From positions 1-5,082 of the forward strand of contig JAIRNX010000006.1 of assembly GCA_031257815.1 (NCBI GenBank): a stretch of 5,082 nucleotides of DNA. Reading direction: 5' to 3'. The translations under genes and the position numbers were made by a program. The stretch is from Lactobacillales bacterium (GTDB taxonomy: Bacteria > Bacillota > Bacilli > Lactobacillales > Streptococcaceae). The notes under the pieces were generated by a model. The model was given only the letters and a program-made list of their open reading frames with translations. It was not told the DNA's origin and searched no databases. This document shows positions 1 to 5,082 of this stretch, in pieces (the first letter of the stretch is position 1; each line of letters opens with the position of its first letter).

Positions 1-100
1 AAAAACGCAGGTTTAGTGGTTCTAAATCGAGGCTTTTTAACGAAAAAGTGTGAAAAAAGAGCTCAAAAATTCACTTCGCTAGAGATCGTTAACAGGTTCT
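1..100. repeat. Palindromic intergenic repeat, copy 1 (left part cut by window edge)
   Basis: This non-coding stretch is homologous to the complete element at 4921-5081. Its right arm (49-100) matches 5030-5081 in the same orientation at 49 of 52 positions and ends in the same 19-base terminal repeat, GAGATCGTTAACAGGTTCT (82-100). Its core (1-47) matches the reverse complement of 4973-5019 at 37 of 47 positions. The left arm lies outside the window. The element ends 12-14 bases before the divIB ribosome binding site, so it must lie in the divIB leader if transcription enters from upstream. I see no open reading frame in it. The repeat family is not one I can name. Homology between the two copies is read directly from the sequence; a mobile origin is inference. 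Confidence 0.85.
11..27. other. Core mini-hairpin of repeat copy 1
   Basis: GTTTAG (11-16) and CTAAAT (22-27) form a six-pair stem (five Watson-Crick pairs plus one G-T) around the loop TGGTT. The equivalent place in the other repeat copy (4993-5009, opposite orientation) also forms a six-pair stem of different sequence. The stem is short and A+T-rich, so on its own it would be negligible. Its preservation in the second copy is what supports it. Confidence 0.5.
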
Positions 101-111
101 AAAGTAAAAAT

Positions 112-120
112 AGAAGGAGG
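112..120 (+). promoter_or_regulatory. Ribosome binding site deciding the GTG start of divIB
   Basis: AGAAGGAGG is a near-perfect complement of the 16S rRNA 3' end. It leaves 8 bases to the GTG at 129, the usual distance. No in-frame ATG near the N-terminus has a comparable site, so it fixes the GTG start. It sits 11 bases after the end of the repeat at 1-100. I see no convincing promoter in 1-128. Confidence 0.85.
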
Positions 121-128
121 GAGTTTTT

Positions 129-1028
129 GTGAGTGATAAAAATAAAGAAAATAAAAATGAAGAAAAGTCTGAAGAAATTAAAAATGATAAAGTTATTCAC
201 TACAAATCATTTCAAGAGAAGTTGCCAAAATTAAAAAAACAACGTAATAAAAAATTGCTTAAACAACTTTCATTGATTTTTGGTGTTTTTGTTTTCTCGA
301 TTTTTGTTATGCTGTATTTTGTTTCTCCTTTTAGTAAATTGGAAAAAGTGGAAGTTTTAGGTGCGATTAATTTGCCGAAATCAGAGATTATTAAAGCATC
401 AAAACTTGCAAAAAATCGAGGAATTTTAAGACAATTTTTAAGAAAAAGGATTTATGAAAAAAATATCAAAAAATTTAGTCCACGTGTATCCTCTGCGAAA
501 ATAAAATTTTCTAAAATTAATTGTTTTGTAATTGAATTAGAAGAATATCGCGAAATTGCATATGAGGTGGATAAAAAAAGTAAAAAATATCGACCAATTT
601 TAAGTACCGGTAAATTAATGAATGAACTGAAAAAAAAGCCTAAAAGGGACATTCCAAAATTAAAAAATTTCAATAGTAGTGAGAAAAAAGTTACATCAGT
701 AATAAAAGAATGCTCTAAATTAGAGGATTCTTTGCGCTTATTAATTACAGGGATCACTTTAACGCCAATACCATCTAATCCGACCTTAGTTGTTCTTTCG
801 ATGAAGGACGGTAATGAAATTAAAATTTCTTCTGAAGATATTAGTTCTCGATTAAATTTTTATCCTAAAATTGTTAAAGAAATGAAAGAAAAAGGAATTG
901 TTAATATGGAAGTGGGAGCTTACTCATATCCATTTTCAAAAAAGAAGGATGAAGAGAAGAGAGGAAAAAATTCGGATATTAGTGATAAAGAATTGGATCG
1001 TGCAATGGAAGAAAATGGTATTACTTAA
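129..1028 (+). CDS. divIB: Cell division protein DivIB (FtsQ family)
   Basis: Bitopic division protein that in Firmicutes forms a complex with DivIC and FtsL outside the membrane and helps activate septal wall synthesis. The 299 residues read as a charged cytoplasmic tail rich in Lys, Glu and Asn (1-43), one membrane helix (about 44-65), a POTRA-like segment starting at SKLEKVEVLG (about 69-140), the extracellular beta domain (about 141-265) and a charged C-terminal tail (266-299). Length and layout fit Lactobacillales DivIB, which is longer than proteobacterial FtsQ because of these tails. The position directly before ftsA-ftsZ is the usual dcw place. The GTG start is supported by AGAAGGAGG 8 bases upstream. 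The protein is very lysine-rich, and sequence conservation is weak outside the POTRA region, as is normal for this family. The assignment rests on topology and synteny more than on motifs. A repeat copy, not murG, lies directly upstream as far as the window shows. Confidence 0.92.
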   Translation: MSDKNKENKNEEKSEEIKNDKVIHYKSFQEKLPKLKKQRNKKLLKQLSLIFGVFVFSIFVMLYFVSPFSKLEKVEVLGAINLPKSEIIKASKLAKNRGILRQFLRKRIYEKNIKKFSPRVSSAKIKFSKINCFVIELEEYREIAYEVDKKSKKYRPILSTGKLMNELKKKPKRDIPKLKNFNSSEKKVTSVIKECSKLEDSLRLLITGITLTPIPSNPTLVVLSMKDGNEIKISSEDISSRLNFYPKIVKEMKEKGIVNMEVGAYSYPFSKKKDEEKRGKNSDISDKELDRAMEENGIT

Positions 1029-1036
1029 AAGTAGTT

Positions 1037-1066
1037 AGATTAAGATTAAGAGTAAGAGTAAGAGCT
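1037..1066. repeat. Short tandem hexamer repeat in the divIB-ftsA gap
   Basis: Five consecutive hexamers, AGATTA twice, AGAGTA twice, then AGAGCT, begin 8 bases after the divIB stop codon. They end just before a T-run (TTTTT, 1066-1070). No stable hairpin precedes the T-run, so I do not call a terminator. The tract could vary in length between strains by replication slippage and would change the distance to the candidate ftsA promoter. Its function is unknown. Confidence 0.7.
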
Positions 1067-1098
1067 TTTTCACAAAGATTTTAAATAAAACAACTTTT

Positions 1099-1126
1099 TT
1101 GAAAGTATAATAAGTTATGATAAAAT
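1099..1126 (+). promoter_or_regulatory. Candidate sigma-A type promoter for ftsA-ftsZ-sepF-ylmG
   Basis: TTGAAA (1099-1104) and TAAAAT (1121-1126) are separated by 16 bases and resemble -35 and -10 boxes. A start near 1133 would give a leader of about 75 bases before ftsA. Two other -10-like strings overlap: a perfect TATAAT at 1106-1111, which lacks a good -35 partner, and TATGAT at 1116-1121. An inverted repeat, TTATG (1115-1119) and CATAA (1128-1132), spans the -10 region. The 180-base gap, unlike the 13-38 base gaps further on, also suggests a new transcription start here. Such A+T-rich DNA yields promoter-like strings by chance, so this is tentative. Confidence 0.45.
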
Positions 1127-1208
1127 GCATAAGTATGAAGAATGGTCAAATTAGGTGAATTTATTTGATTAAATACAAAACAAGCAGAAGTGGAGGTCTC
1201 CTAATTTA

Positions 1209-2543
1209 ATGACTAAAACAGGATTATATACAGGCCTTGATATCGGAACTACATCTGTTAAGGTTGTTGTTGCTGAGTATATTGATGGGCAAATGAATAT
1301 CATAGGTGTGGGAAATGCAAAGTCAGAAGGCTTAAATCGCGGAATTATTGTTGATATCGATAAAACTGTTGATTCAATTAAGCGTGCAGTTTCTCAGGCA
1401 GAAGAAAAAGCAGGAATTAAAATTAACAGTGTTTACGTTGGTTTGCCGGCAACTTCTTTGCAAATGGAGCGCTGTAGTGGAATGATTACCGTAAGTACAA
1501 GTTCAAAAGAAATTACCGATGAAGATGTTTTTAATGTAGCAATGGCGGCAATGGTTCGTTCTATTCCACCTGAGCGACAAATTATCAGTTTGCTGCCACA
1601 AGAGTTTAAAGTAGATGGTTTTGAAGGCATTAAGGACCCTCGCGGGATGATTGGGATGCGCTTAGAGATGTCAGGGATTTTATTTACTGGTCCTAAGACA
1701 ATTGTTCATAACGTCCAAGTTACTGTTGAAAAAGCAAGCCTTCAGGTAGATGGTTTAATTATTTTGCCACTAGCTTTAGCAGAGACAATTCTTGCTGATG
1801 GCGAAAAAGAGTTTGGGACGATTTTGCTTGATCTTGGTGGTGGACAAACGACAATTGCGGTGATGTATGAGAAAGAACTAAAGTTTTCAGTAGTTGATCA
1901 AGAAGGCGGGGAAAATATTACAAAAGATATTTCCGTTGTTTTAAATACTTCTTTTAGTAGTGCTGAAGCTTTGAAGATTAACTACGGAGATGCATATTCA
2001 GAACACACTTCTGAGTCTGAAGCTTTTTTAGTGGATGTTATTGGCAAGAGTGAGCCTGTTAAGGTAAAAGAACGATATTTATCAGAGATTATTGAAGCAC
2101 GTTTAGAAGAAATTTTATTGCAAGCAAAGGAAGTTTTAACACCTTTAAATGCTTTTGATTTACCTGGTGGAATTGTTATAACAGGCGGTGCAGCTAGTAT
2201 TCCAGGAATTGTGGAGTTGGCTCAAAAAATTTTTAATATTGGTGTTAAACTTTATGTGCCAAATCATATGGGATTAAGAAATCCTGTTTTTTCTAATGTT
2301 ATTGCTTTGGTAGAGTATGCAGCTAATTTAACAGAAATTAATTATATTATTGAAAGTGCTAGAATAGGTGAGCGTATTGTACCAACAGTAAATACTCATG
2401 TAGCTCAACCTGTAGAAAGTGATGTAGAATCAAATTATCAACAGGATTATTCTGATGATTATCATGAAGAAGAACCTTTAAAAAAAGGTGGTAAAGATCT
2501 TGTTCAATGGATTAAAAATAAATGGAGCAAGATGTTTGATTGA
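1209..2543 (+). CDS. ftsA: Cell division protein FtsA
   Basis: Actin-like ATP-binding protein that anchors FtsZ filaments to the membrane and recruits later division proteins. All ATPase-fold motifs are visible in the 444 residues: phosphate 1 GLDIGTTSVK (9-18), phosphate 2 LDLGGGQTTIAV (207-218) and the adenosine motif GGIVITGGAASIPG (320-333). The FtsA-specific 1C (SHS2) subdomain falls at about 85-165, including PPERQIISLLPQEFKVDG. After the actin fold comes an acidic, low-complexity linker (about 392-424). The protein ends in an amphipathic membrane-targeting helix, DLVQWIKNKWSKMF (430-443), with two tryptophans and a basic face. The ATG at 1209 has GGAGGT at 1192-1197, an 11-base spacer. 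The ftsZ start lies 38 bases after the stop, so the two are very likely cotranscribed. Length is usual for Lactobacillales FtsA, and nothing is broken. Confidence 0.98.
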   Translation: MTKTGLYTGLDIGTTSVKVVVAEYIDGQMNIIGVGNAKSEGLNRGIIVDIDKTVDSIKRAVSQAEEKAGIKINSVYVGLPATSLQMERCSGMITVSTSSKEITDEDVFNVAMAAMVRSIPPERQIISLLPQEFKVDGFEGIKDPRGMIGMRLEMSGILFTGPKTIVHNVQVTVEKASLQVDGLIILPLALAETILADGEKEFGTILLDLGGGQTTIAVMYEKELKFSVVDQEGGENITKDISVVLNTSFSSAEALKINYGDAYSEHTSESEAFLVDVIGKSEPVKVKERYLSEIIEARLEEILLQAKEVLTPLNAFDLPGGIVITGGAASIPGIVELAQKIFNIGVKLYVPNHMGLRNPVFSNVIALVEYAANLTEINYIIESARIGERIVPTVNTHVAQPVESDVESNYQQDYSDDYHEEEPLKKGGKDLVQWIKNKWSKMFD

Positions 2544-2564
2544 GAATTTTTTAGATTATGTTAG

Positions 2565-2572
2565 AAAGGGAG
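2565..2572 (+). promoter_or_regulatory. Ribosome binding site that places the ftsZ start at 2582
   Basis: AAAGGGAG lies 9 bases before the ATG at 2582 and is downstream of the alternative in-frame ATG at 2558. That earlier ATG is preceded only by TTTTTTAGATT, with no Shine-Dalgarno match. The site therefore favours the shorter protein, whose start MDISLD also resembles the short N-termini of related FtsZ proteins. Confidence 0.85.
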
Positions 2573-2581
2573 AAGAATTTC

Positions 2582-3841
2582 ATGGATATTTCATTAGATA
2601 TGAAAGTAAAAGATGGAGCGGTTATTAAAGTAGTAGGTGTTGGTGGTGGTGGTGGAAATGCTATTAACAATATGATCGATGCTGGCGTTGAAGGTGTTGA
2701 ATTTATCGCAGCAAATACAGATAAACAAGCTTTAGATCGCAATAAAGCAGAAAATCATATTCAATTAGGGCCGAAGTTAACTAATGGTTTAGGAGCAGGA
2801 GCTAATCCAGAAATTGGCAAAAAAGCAGCTGAAGAATCAGAAGCTGAGATTAAAGATATGTTATCTGGTGCACATATGGTTTTTATTACTACTGGTATGG
2901 GCGGTGGAACAGGAACAGGAGCAGCTCCAGTGGTAGCTCATCTTGCAAAAGATTTAGGTGCATTAACAGTGGGTGTTGTGACGCGTCCATTTGGTTTTGA
3001 AGGGCCAAAGCGTAGTTTATTTGCAGCAGAAGGAATTGCTGAATTTAAGGAGTATGTAGATACTTTATTGATTATTTCAAATAATCGTTTATTAGAAATT
3101 GTTGATAAAAAAACAACAATGTTAGAAGCTTTACGCGAAGCAGATAATGTTTTGCGTCAAGGGGTGCAAGGAATTTCTGATTTAATTACAGCGCCAGGTT
3201 TTATTAATCTAGATTTTGCCGATGTTAAAACAGTGATGACAGATCAAGGAAGTGCTTTGATGGGAATTGGTTATGCTTCTGGAGAAGAGCGGGTGATCGA
3301 AGCAACAAAGCGTGCTATCCAGTCACCATTGCTAGAAGTTTCAATTTCCGGAGCACAGAATGTTTTACTTAATGTCACAGGTGGTTTAGATCTTGGTTTA
3401 CTTGAAGCTAAAGATGCCTCAGAGATTGTTGCAGCAGCAGCCGGGAATGATGTAAATATTTTGCTAGGAACTTCTATTGATGAAAATCTAGGCGATGAAA
3501 TTCGTGTTACAGTCGTTGCAACTGGTATTGATGATTCACGTAAGGAAAATCGTTCTTTTAATAATCATAAAGAACCTCCGTTGCAAACACGAATGAATGC
3601 TGTTGTTCGTAAAAGCCCAATTTTAGATAATATTAAGCCATCTTCTTCAACAATTAATACAAAAGAAAAGTCTCCATTTGGTAATTGGGATATTCGTCAC
3701 GATGCTAATGTAAGGCAAAATATTGATAATGTTGCATTTGATTCGCTTGAAAAAAAAGAGATCGATACTTTTCAAAAAGAAGAGGAAACTAAGGTGGATA
3801 ATGGAGAGAATACGCCAGCATTTTATCGTCGTCGCCGTTAA
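2582..3841 (+). CDS. ftsZ: Cell division GTPase FtsZ
   Basis: Tubulin homologue that polymerises with GTP into the Z-ring at midcell and recruits the divisome. In the 419-residue form the GTP-binding domain shows GVGGGGGNA (19-27), NTDKQAL (45-51) and the tubulin signature GGGTGTG (107-113). The T7 loop NLDFAD (209-214) carries the residues N209, D211 and D214 that complete the GTPase site of the neighbouring subunit. The folded core ends near VVATGID (311-317). A disordered linker of about 90 residues follows, then the C-terminal peptide TPAFY (411-415) and a basic tip, RRRR. The peptide keeps the Pro and Phe of the usual IPxFL-type motif, which FtsA and SepF bind, but is otherwise divergent. 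I chose ATG 2582 over the in-frame ATG 2558 because only 2582 has a ribosome binding site (AAAGGGAG, 2565-2572). The extra eight residues, MLEREKNF, would be untypical. sepF begins 22 bases after the stop. Confidence 0.99.
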   Translation: MDISLDMKVKDGAVIKVVGVGGGGGNAINNMIDAGVEGVEFIAANTDKQALDRNKAENHIQLGPKLTNGLGAGANPEIGKKAAEESEAEIKDMLSGAHMVFITTGMGGGTGTGAAPVVAHLAKDLGALTVGVVTRPFGFEGPKRSLFAAEGIAEFKEYVDTLLIISNNRLLEIVDKKTTMLEALREADNVLRQGVQGISDLITAPGFINLDFADVKTVMTDQGSALMGIGYASGEERVIEATKRAIQSPLLEVSISGAQNVLLNVTGGLDLGLLEAKDASEIVAAAAGNDVNILLGTSIDENLGDEIRVTVVATGIDDSRKENRSFNNHKEPPLQTRMNAVVRKSPILDNIKPSSSTINTKEKSPFGNWDIRHDANVRQNIDNVAFDSLEKKEIDTFQKEEETKVDNGENTPAFYRRRR

Positions 3842-3863
3842 TTAAACTTGGAGGTAAGAAAAT

Positions 3864-4628
3864 ATGGCACCGTCATTTTTAAGTAAGATATCAAAATTTT
3901 TCGGTTTGGATGATGAATCGGAGTTTGATGATTTTGAATCTGATATTGATGAGGATGGGCATGAAAGCATTACGCGAAAGAAAAACTCGCAGGTACTTAA
4001 AACTACGACAAAAATTGAACCTTCTTATCGCATACAAATTAAAGAGAAATTAACAAGAAGTAATGGTTATAGAACGAAACCAGAAGTTAATAATTCCTCT
4101 TTAGCAAATCGTCGTTTTAATGGTGGAACACTAAAAGTTCAAAATAATGGCTATACCAAAGTGGGGCCTCGTCCTGCTGCTTCACCAGATCTACAAAAGG
4201 CTTCTTTATCGCATCTTGAAGGTAGTAATAATGTAGTATCGATAAAACAAGCAGCGCAAAAAATGTACAGTAACGCCTCTTCTTATACAACGCAAAGCCC
4301 TCAGATAAACTCTTCACGTAAAATGCACTCTAAAGTACAAACAAAAGGAGGAACAACTTTTAAAATTGCTATTAAAGAGCCTCGAGTATATTCAGAAGCT
4401 TTAGATATCGCTAATCTTTTGTTTGTTAAAGAAGCTGTTTTAGTTAATTTTCATTTAATGGAAGAATTTTCCGCAGCGCGAGTGATTGATTTTTTAACGG
4501 GAACGGTTTTTGCATTAGATGGCGATATTCAGCGGGTTGACAATGAAATTTTCTTGGTAACACCTAATAATATGGAAATTAGTAGTGATGTTGCTCGCAG
4601 TTTATTAAATCAAGCAAGCGTTAATTGA
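3864..4628 (+). CDS. sepF: Cell division protein SepF, long-linker form
   Basis: SepF binds the FtsZ C-terminal peptide, bundles FtsZ filaments and tethers them to the membrane in parallel with FtsA. The 254 residues start with an amphipathic membrane helix, FLSKISKFFGL (5-15). An acidic patch follows (16-34), then a long, low-complexity Ser/Asn/Lys/Thr-rich linker. The SepF core (DUF552) begins near residue 165 with FKIAIKEPRVYSEAL. It includes the highly conserved block RVIDFLTGTVFALDGDIQRV (206-225), in which G213 corresponds to the glycine reported as critical in B. subtilis SepF (DFLSG), and ends with IFLVTPNNMEIS (229-240). A short NVVSIKQ motif (123-129), also present in B. subtilis SepF just before the core, is here about 35 residues away from it. 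The protein is about 100 residues longer than B. subtilis SepF, all in the linker. The start has GGAGG at 3850-3854 with a 9-base spacer. No frameshift is apparent. Confidence 0.95.
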   Translation: MAPSFLSKISKFFGLDDESEFDDFESDIDEDGHESITRKKNSQVLKTTTKIEPSYRIQIKEKLTRSNGYRTKPEVNNSSLANRRFNGGTLKVQNNGYTKVGPRPAASPDLQKASLSHLEGSNNVVSIKQAAQKMYSNASSYTTQSPQINSSRKMHSKVQTKGGTTFKIAIKEPRVYSEALDIANLLFVKEAVLVNFHLMEEFSAARVIDFLTGTVFALDGDIQRVDNEIFLVTPNNMEISSDVARSLLNQASVN

Positions 4629-4641
4629 TCGGAGAGAAGGA

Positions 4642-4914
4642 ATGCTTATTTCTAATATTTTATTATTGCTTATCAAGGCATTAGATCTTTATTTAATGAT
4701 TTTATTTATCTATGCTTTAATGAGTTGGTTTTATAATGCAACGCAAACGAAGCTATATAGCATATTAGCAATGATGATCGAACCATTATTATCGTATATT
4801 CGAAAGTTACCTTTGCAATTTGCGGGGATGGATTTTTCAATTTTGGCCTTGGGAGGGATCATTTGGTTTGCGCAAAAAGGTCTTGCCTTTATAGCGATTA
4901 TGTTATTATCGTAA
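4642..4914 (+). CDS. ylmG: YggT family membrane protein YlmG
   Basis: Small integral membrane protein of the YggT family. It has two membrane helices, about 5-30 and 64-89, joined by a short polar stretch. The family pattern is visible as YALMSWFYN (24-32), IEPLLSYIRKLP (46-57) and GMDFS (62-66), matching the usual S-W, EP-L, P-R and D-S features. In Firmicutes ylmG regularly follows sepF in the division cluster, and its plastid relatives are implicated in nucleoid distribution and division. Its biochemical role is not established, so membership is firm but function is not. The ATG is preceded by GGAG at 4631-4634, 7 bases away, with a second weak match AAGG directly before the start. It begins 13 bases after the sepF stop, consistent with cotranscription. 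Its usual followers ylmH and divIVA are not within the window; a repeat begins 6 bases after the stop. Confidence 0.93.
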   Translation: MLISNILLLLIKALDLYLMILFIYALMSWFYNATQTKLYSILAMMIEPLLSYIRKLPLQFAGMDFSILALGGIIWFAQKGLAFIAIMLLS

Positions 4915-4920
4915 ATAGTT

Positions 4921-5081
4921 AGAACCTGTTAATGATCTCGGAGCGATGAATAGTTTTGGCAATACTCCCCCCTTTTTTGTTAAAAAGCCTCGAAATAGCC
5001 CCACTATTTTTACGTTTTTTGCCTCAAATTGTGAAAAAATAGCTCAAAAATTCATTTCACTAGAGATCGTTAACAGGTTCT
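4921..5081. repeat. Palindromic intergenic repeat, copy 2 (complete, MITE-like)
   Basis: A 161-base non-coding element bounded by 19-base inverted repeats: AGAACCTGTTAATGATCTC (4921-4939) and GAGATCGTTAACAGGTTCT (5063-5081). They are complementary at 18 of 19 positions, and the odd pair (T4933 with G5069) is a wobble pair in + strand RNA. A second block, ATGAAT (4946-4951) with ATTCAT (5050-5055), extends the imperfect stem to about 31 bases. Inside lie a C6T6 run (4967-4978), a core (4973-5019) that matches copy 1 in reverse orientation, and a right arm (5030-5081) that matches copy 1 directly. It has no coding capacity. It follows ylmG by 6 bases, so it is probably transcribed and could fold at the transcript end. 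Target-site duplication cannot be tested because only one base remains on the right. A MITE or a large REP-like repeat is the likeliest class; the family is not recognised. Confidence 0.85.
4993..5009. other. Core mini-hairpin of repeat copy 2
   Basis: AAATAG (4993-4998) and CTATTT (5004-5009) form six perfect pairs around the loop CCCCA. Compared with copy 1 read in the same sense (ATTTAG, AACCA, CTAAAC), two base pairs are swapped from T-A to A-T on both sides, and the outermost pair has changed too. A short T-run follows on the + strand, but the stem is too A+T-rich to call it a terminator. Confidence 0.55.
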
Positions 5082-5082
5082 T

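Noticed and set aside
452..757. Minus-strand ORF of 101 codons inside divIB
   Set aside because: It lies fully within a supported gene, has no ribosome binding site that stands out, and its sequence is the shadow of a lysine-rich frame (Phe/Leu-rich).
1192..1201. GGAGGTCTCC around the ftsA ribosome binding site as a self-sequestering hairpin
   Set aside because: The palindromic halves are four bases with a two-base loop, too tight to fold.
1433..1630. Minus-strand ORF of 65 codons inside ftsA
   Set aside because: It overlaps a clearly conserved domain of FtsA and shows no recognisable protein features.
2638..2656. GGT trinucleotide run in ftsZ (GTTGGTGGTGGTGGTGG)
   Set aside because: It encodes the glycine-rich nucleotide-binding loop GVGGGGG, which is normal in Gram-positive FtsZ, so no special repeat is implied.
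2551..2742. Minus-strand ORF of 63 codons over the ftsZ start
   Set aside because: It contains a PPPPP run that is simply the complement of the FtsZ glycine loop; it is a shadow frame.
4117..4317. Minus-strand ORF of 66 codons inside sepF
   Set aside because: It sits opposite the low-complexity SepF linker, where chance ORFs are expected, and has no independent support.
4985..5016. Rho-independent terminator after ylmG
   Set aside because: The AAATAG/CTATTT stem is only six pairs with one G-C, and the T-run is interrupted. It is better explained as the core hairpin of the repeat. The larger terminal stem lacks a following T-run within the window.
1..5082. CRISPR array, tRNA, rRNA, phage or defence genes
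   Set aside because: No regularly spaced direct repeats, no cloverleaf-like segments and no such coding regions were seen. All long frames are accounted for by five division genes.

Overview
The window is a cell-division segment of the dcw type from an A+T-rich Gram-positive bacterium. The gene order divIB - ftsA - ftsZ - sepF - ylmG, all on the + strand, is the classic Firmicutes arrangement. The sequences of FtsA and FtsZ, the strong AGGAGG-type ribosome binding sites and the lysine-rich DivIB point to the Lactobacillales, probably Lactobacillaceae. I cannot name the species from the sequence alone.

Layout. Positions 1-100 hold the right part of a non-coding repeat that runs off the left edge. 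divIB follows (129-1028). A 180-base gap (1029-1208) carries a small hexamer tandem repeat and a candidate promoter. ftsA (1209-2543), ftsZ (2582-3841, start moved inward from 2558), sepF (3864-4628) and ylmG (4642-4914) then follow with gaps of 13-38 bases and read as one operon. Six bases after the ylmG stop, a second and apparently complete copy of the repeat occupies 4921-5081. The window ends one base later.

How the genes work together. FtsZ polymerises into the Z-ring. FtsA and SepF are two independent membrane tethers for it, each with a visible amphipathic helix (C-terminal in FtsA, N-terminal in SepF). DivIB is the bitopic extracellular-domain protein that acts later with DivIC and FtsL in activating septal wall synthesis. 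YlmG is a small two-helix membrane protein of the YggT family with a less certain accessory role. The genes themselves are ordinary; the long SepF linker and the divergent FtsZ C-terminal tip are the only protein-level oddities.

The most interesting feature is the pair of repeats bracketing the block. The complete copy has 19-base terminal inverted repeats, an internal mini-hairpin and no coding capacity, like a MITE or a large palindromic intergenic repeat. Between the two copies the right arms match in the same orientation (49/52), while the 47-base core is inverted (37/47). The core hairpin shows paired, compensatory changes. I do not recognise a named family for this element.
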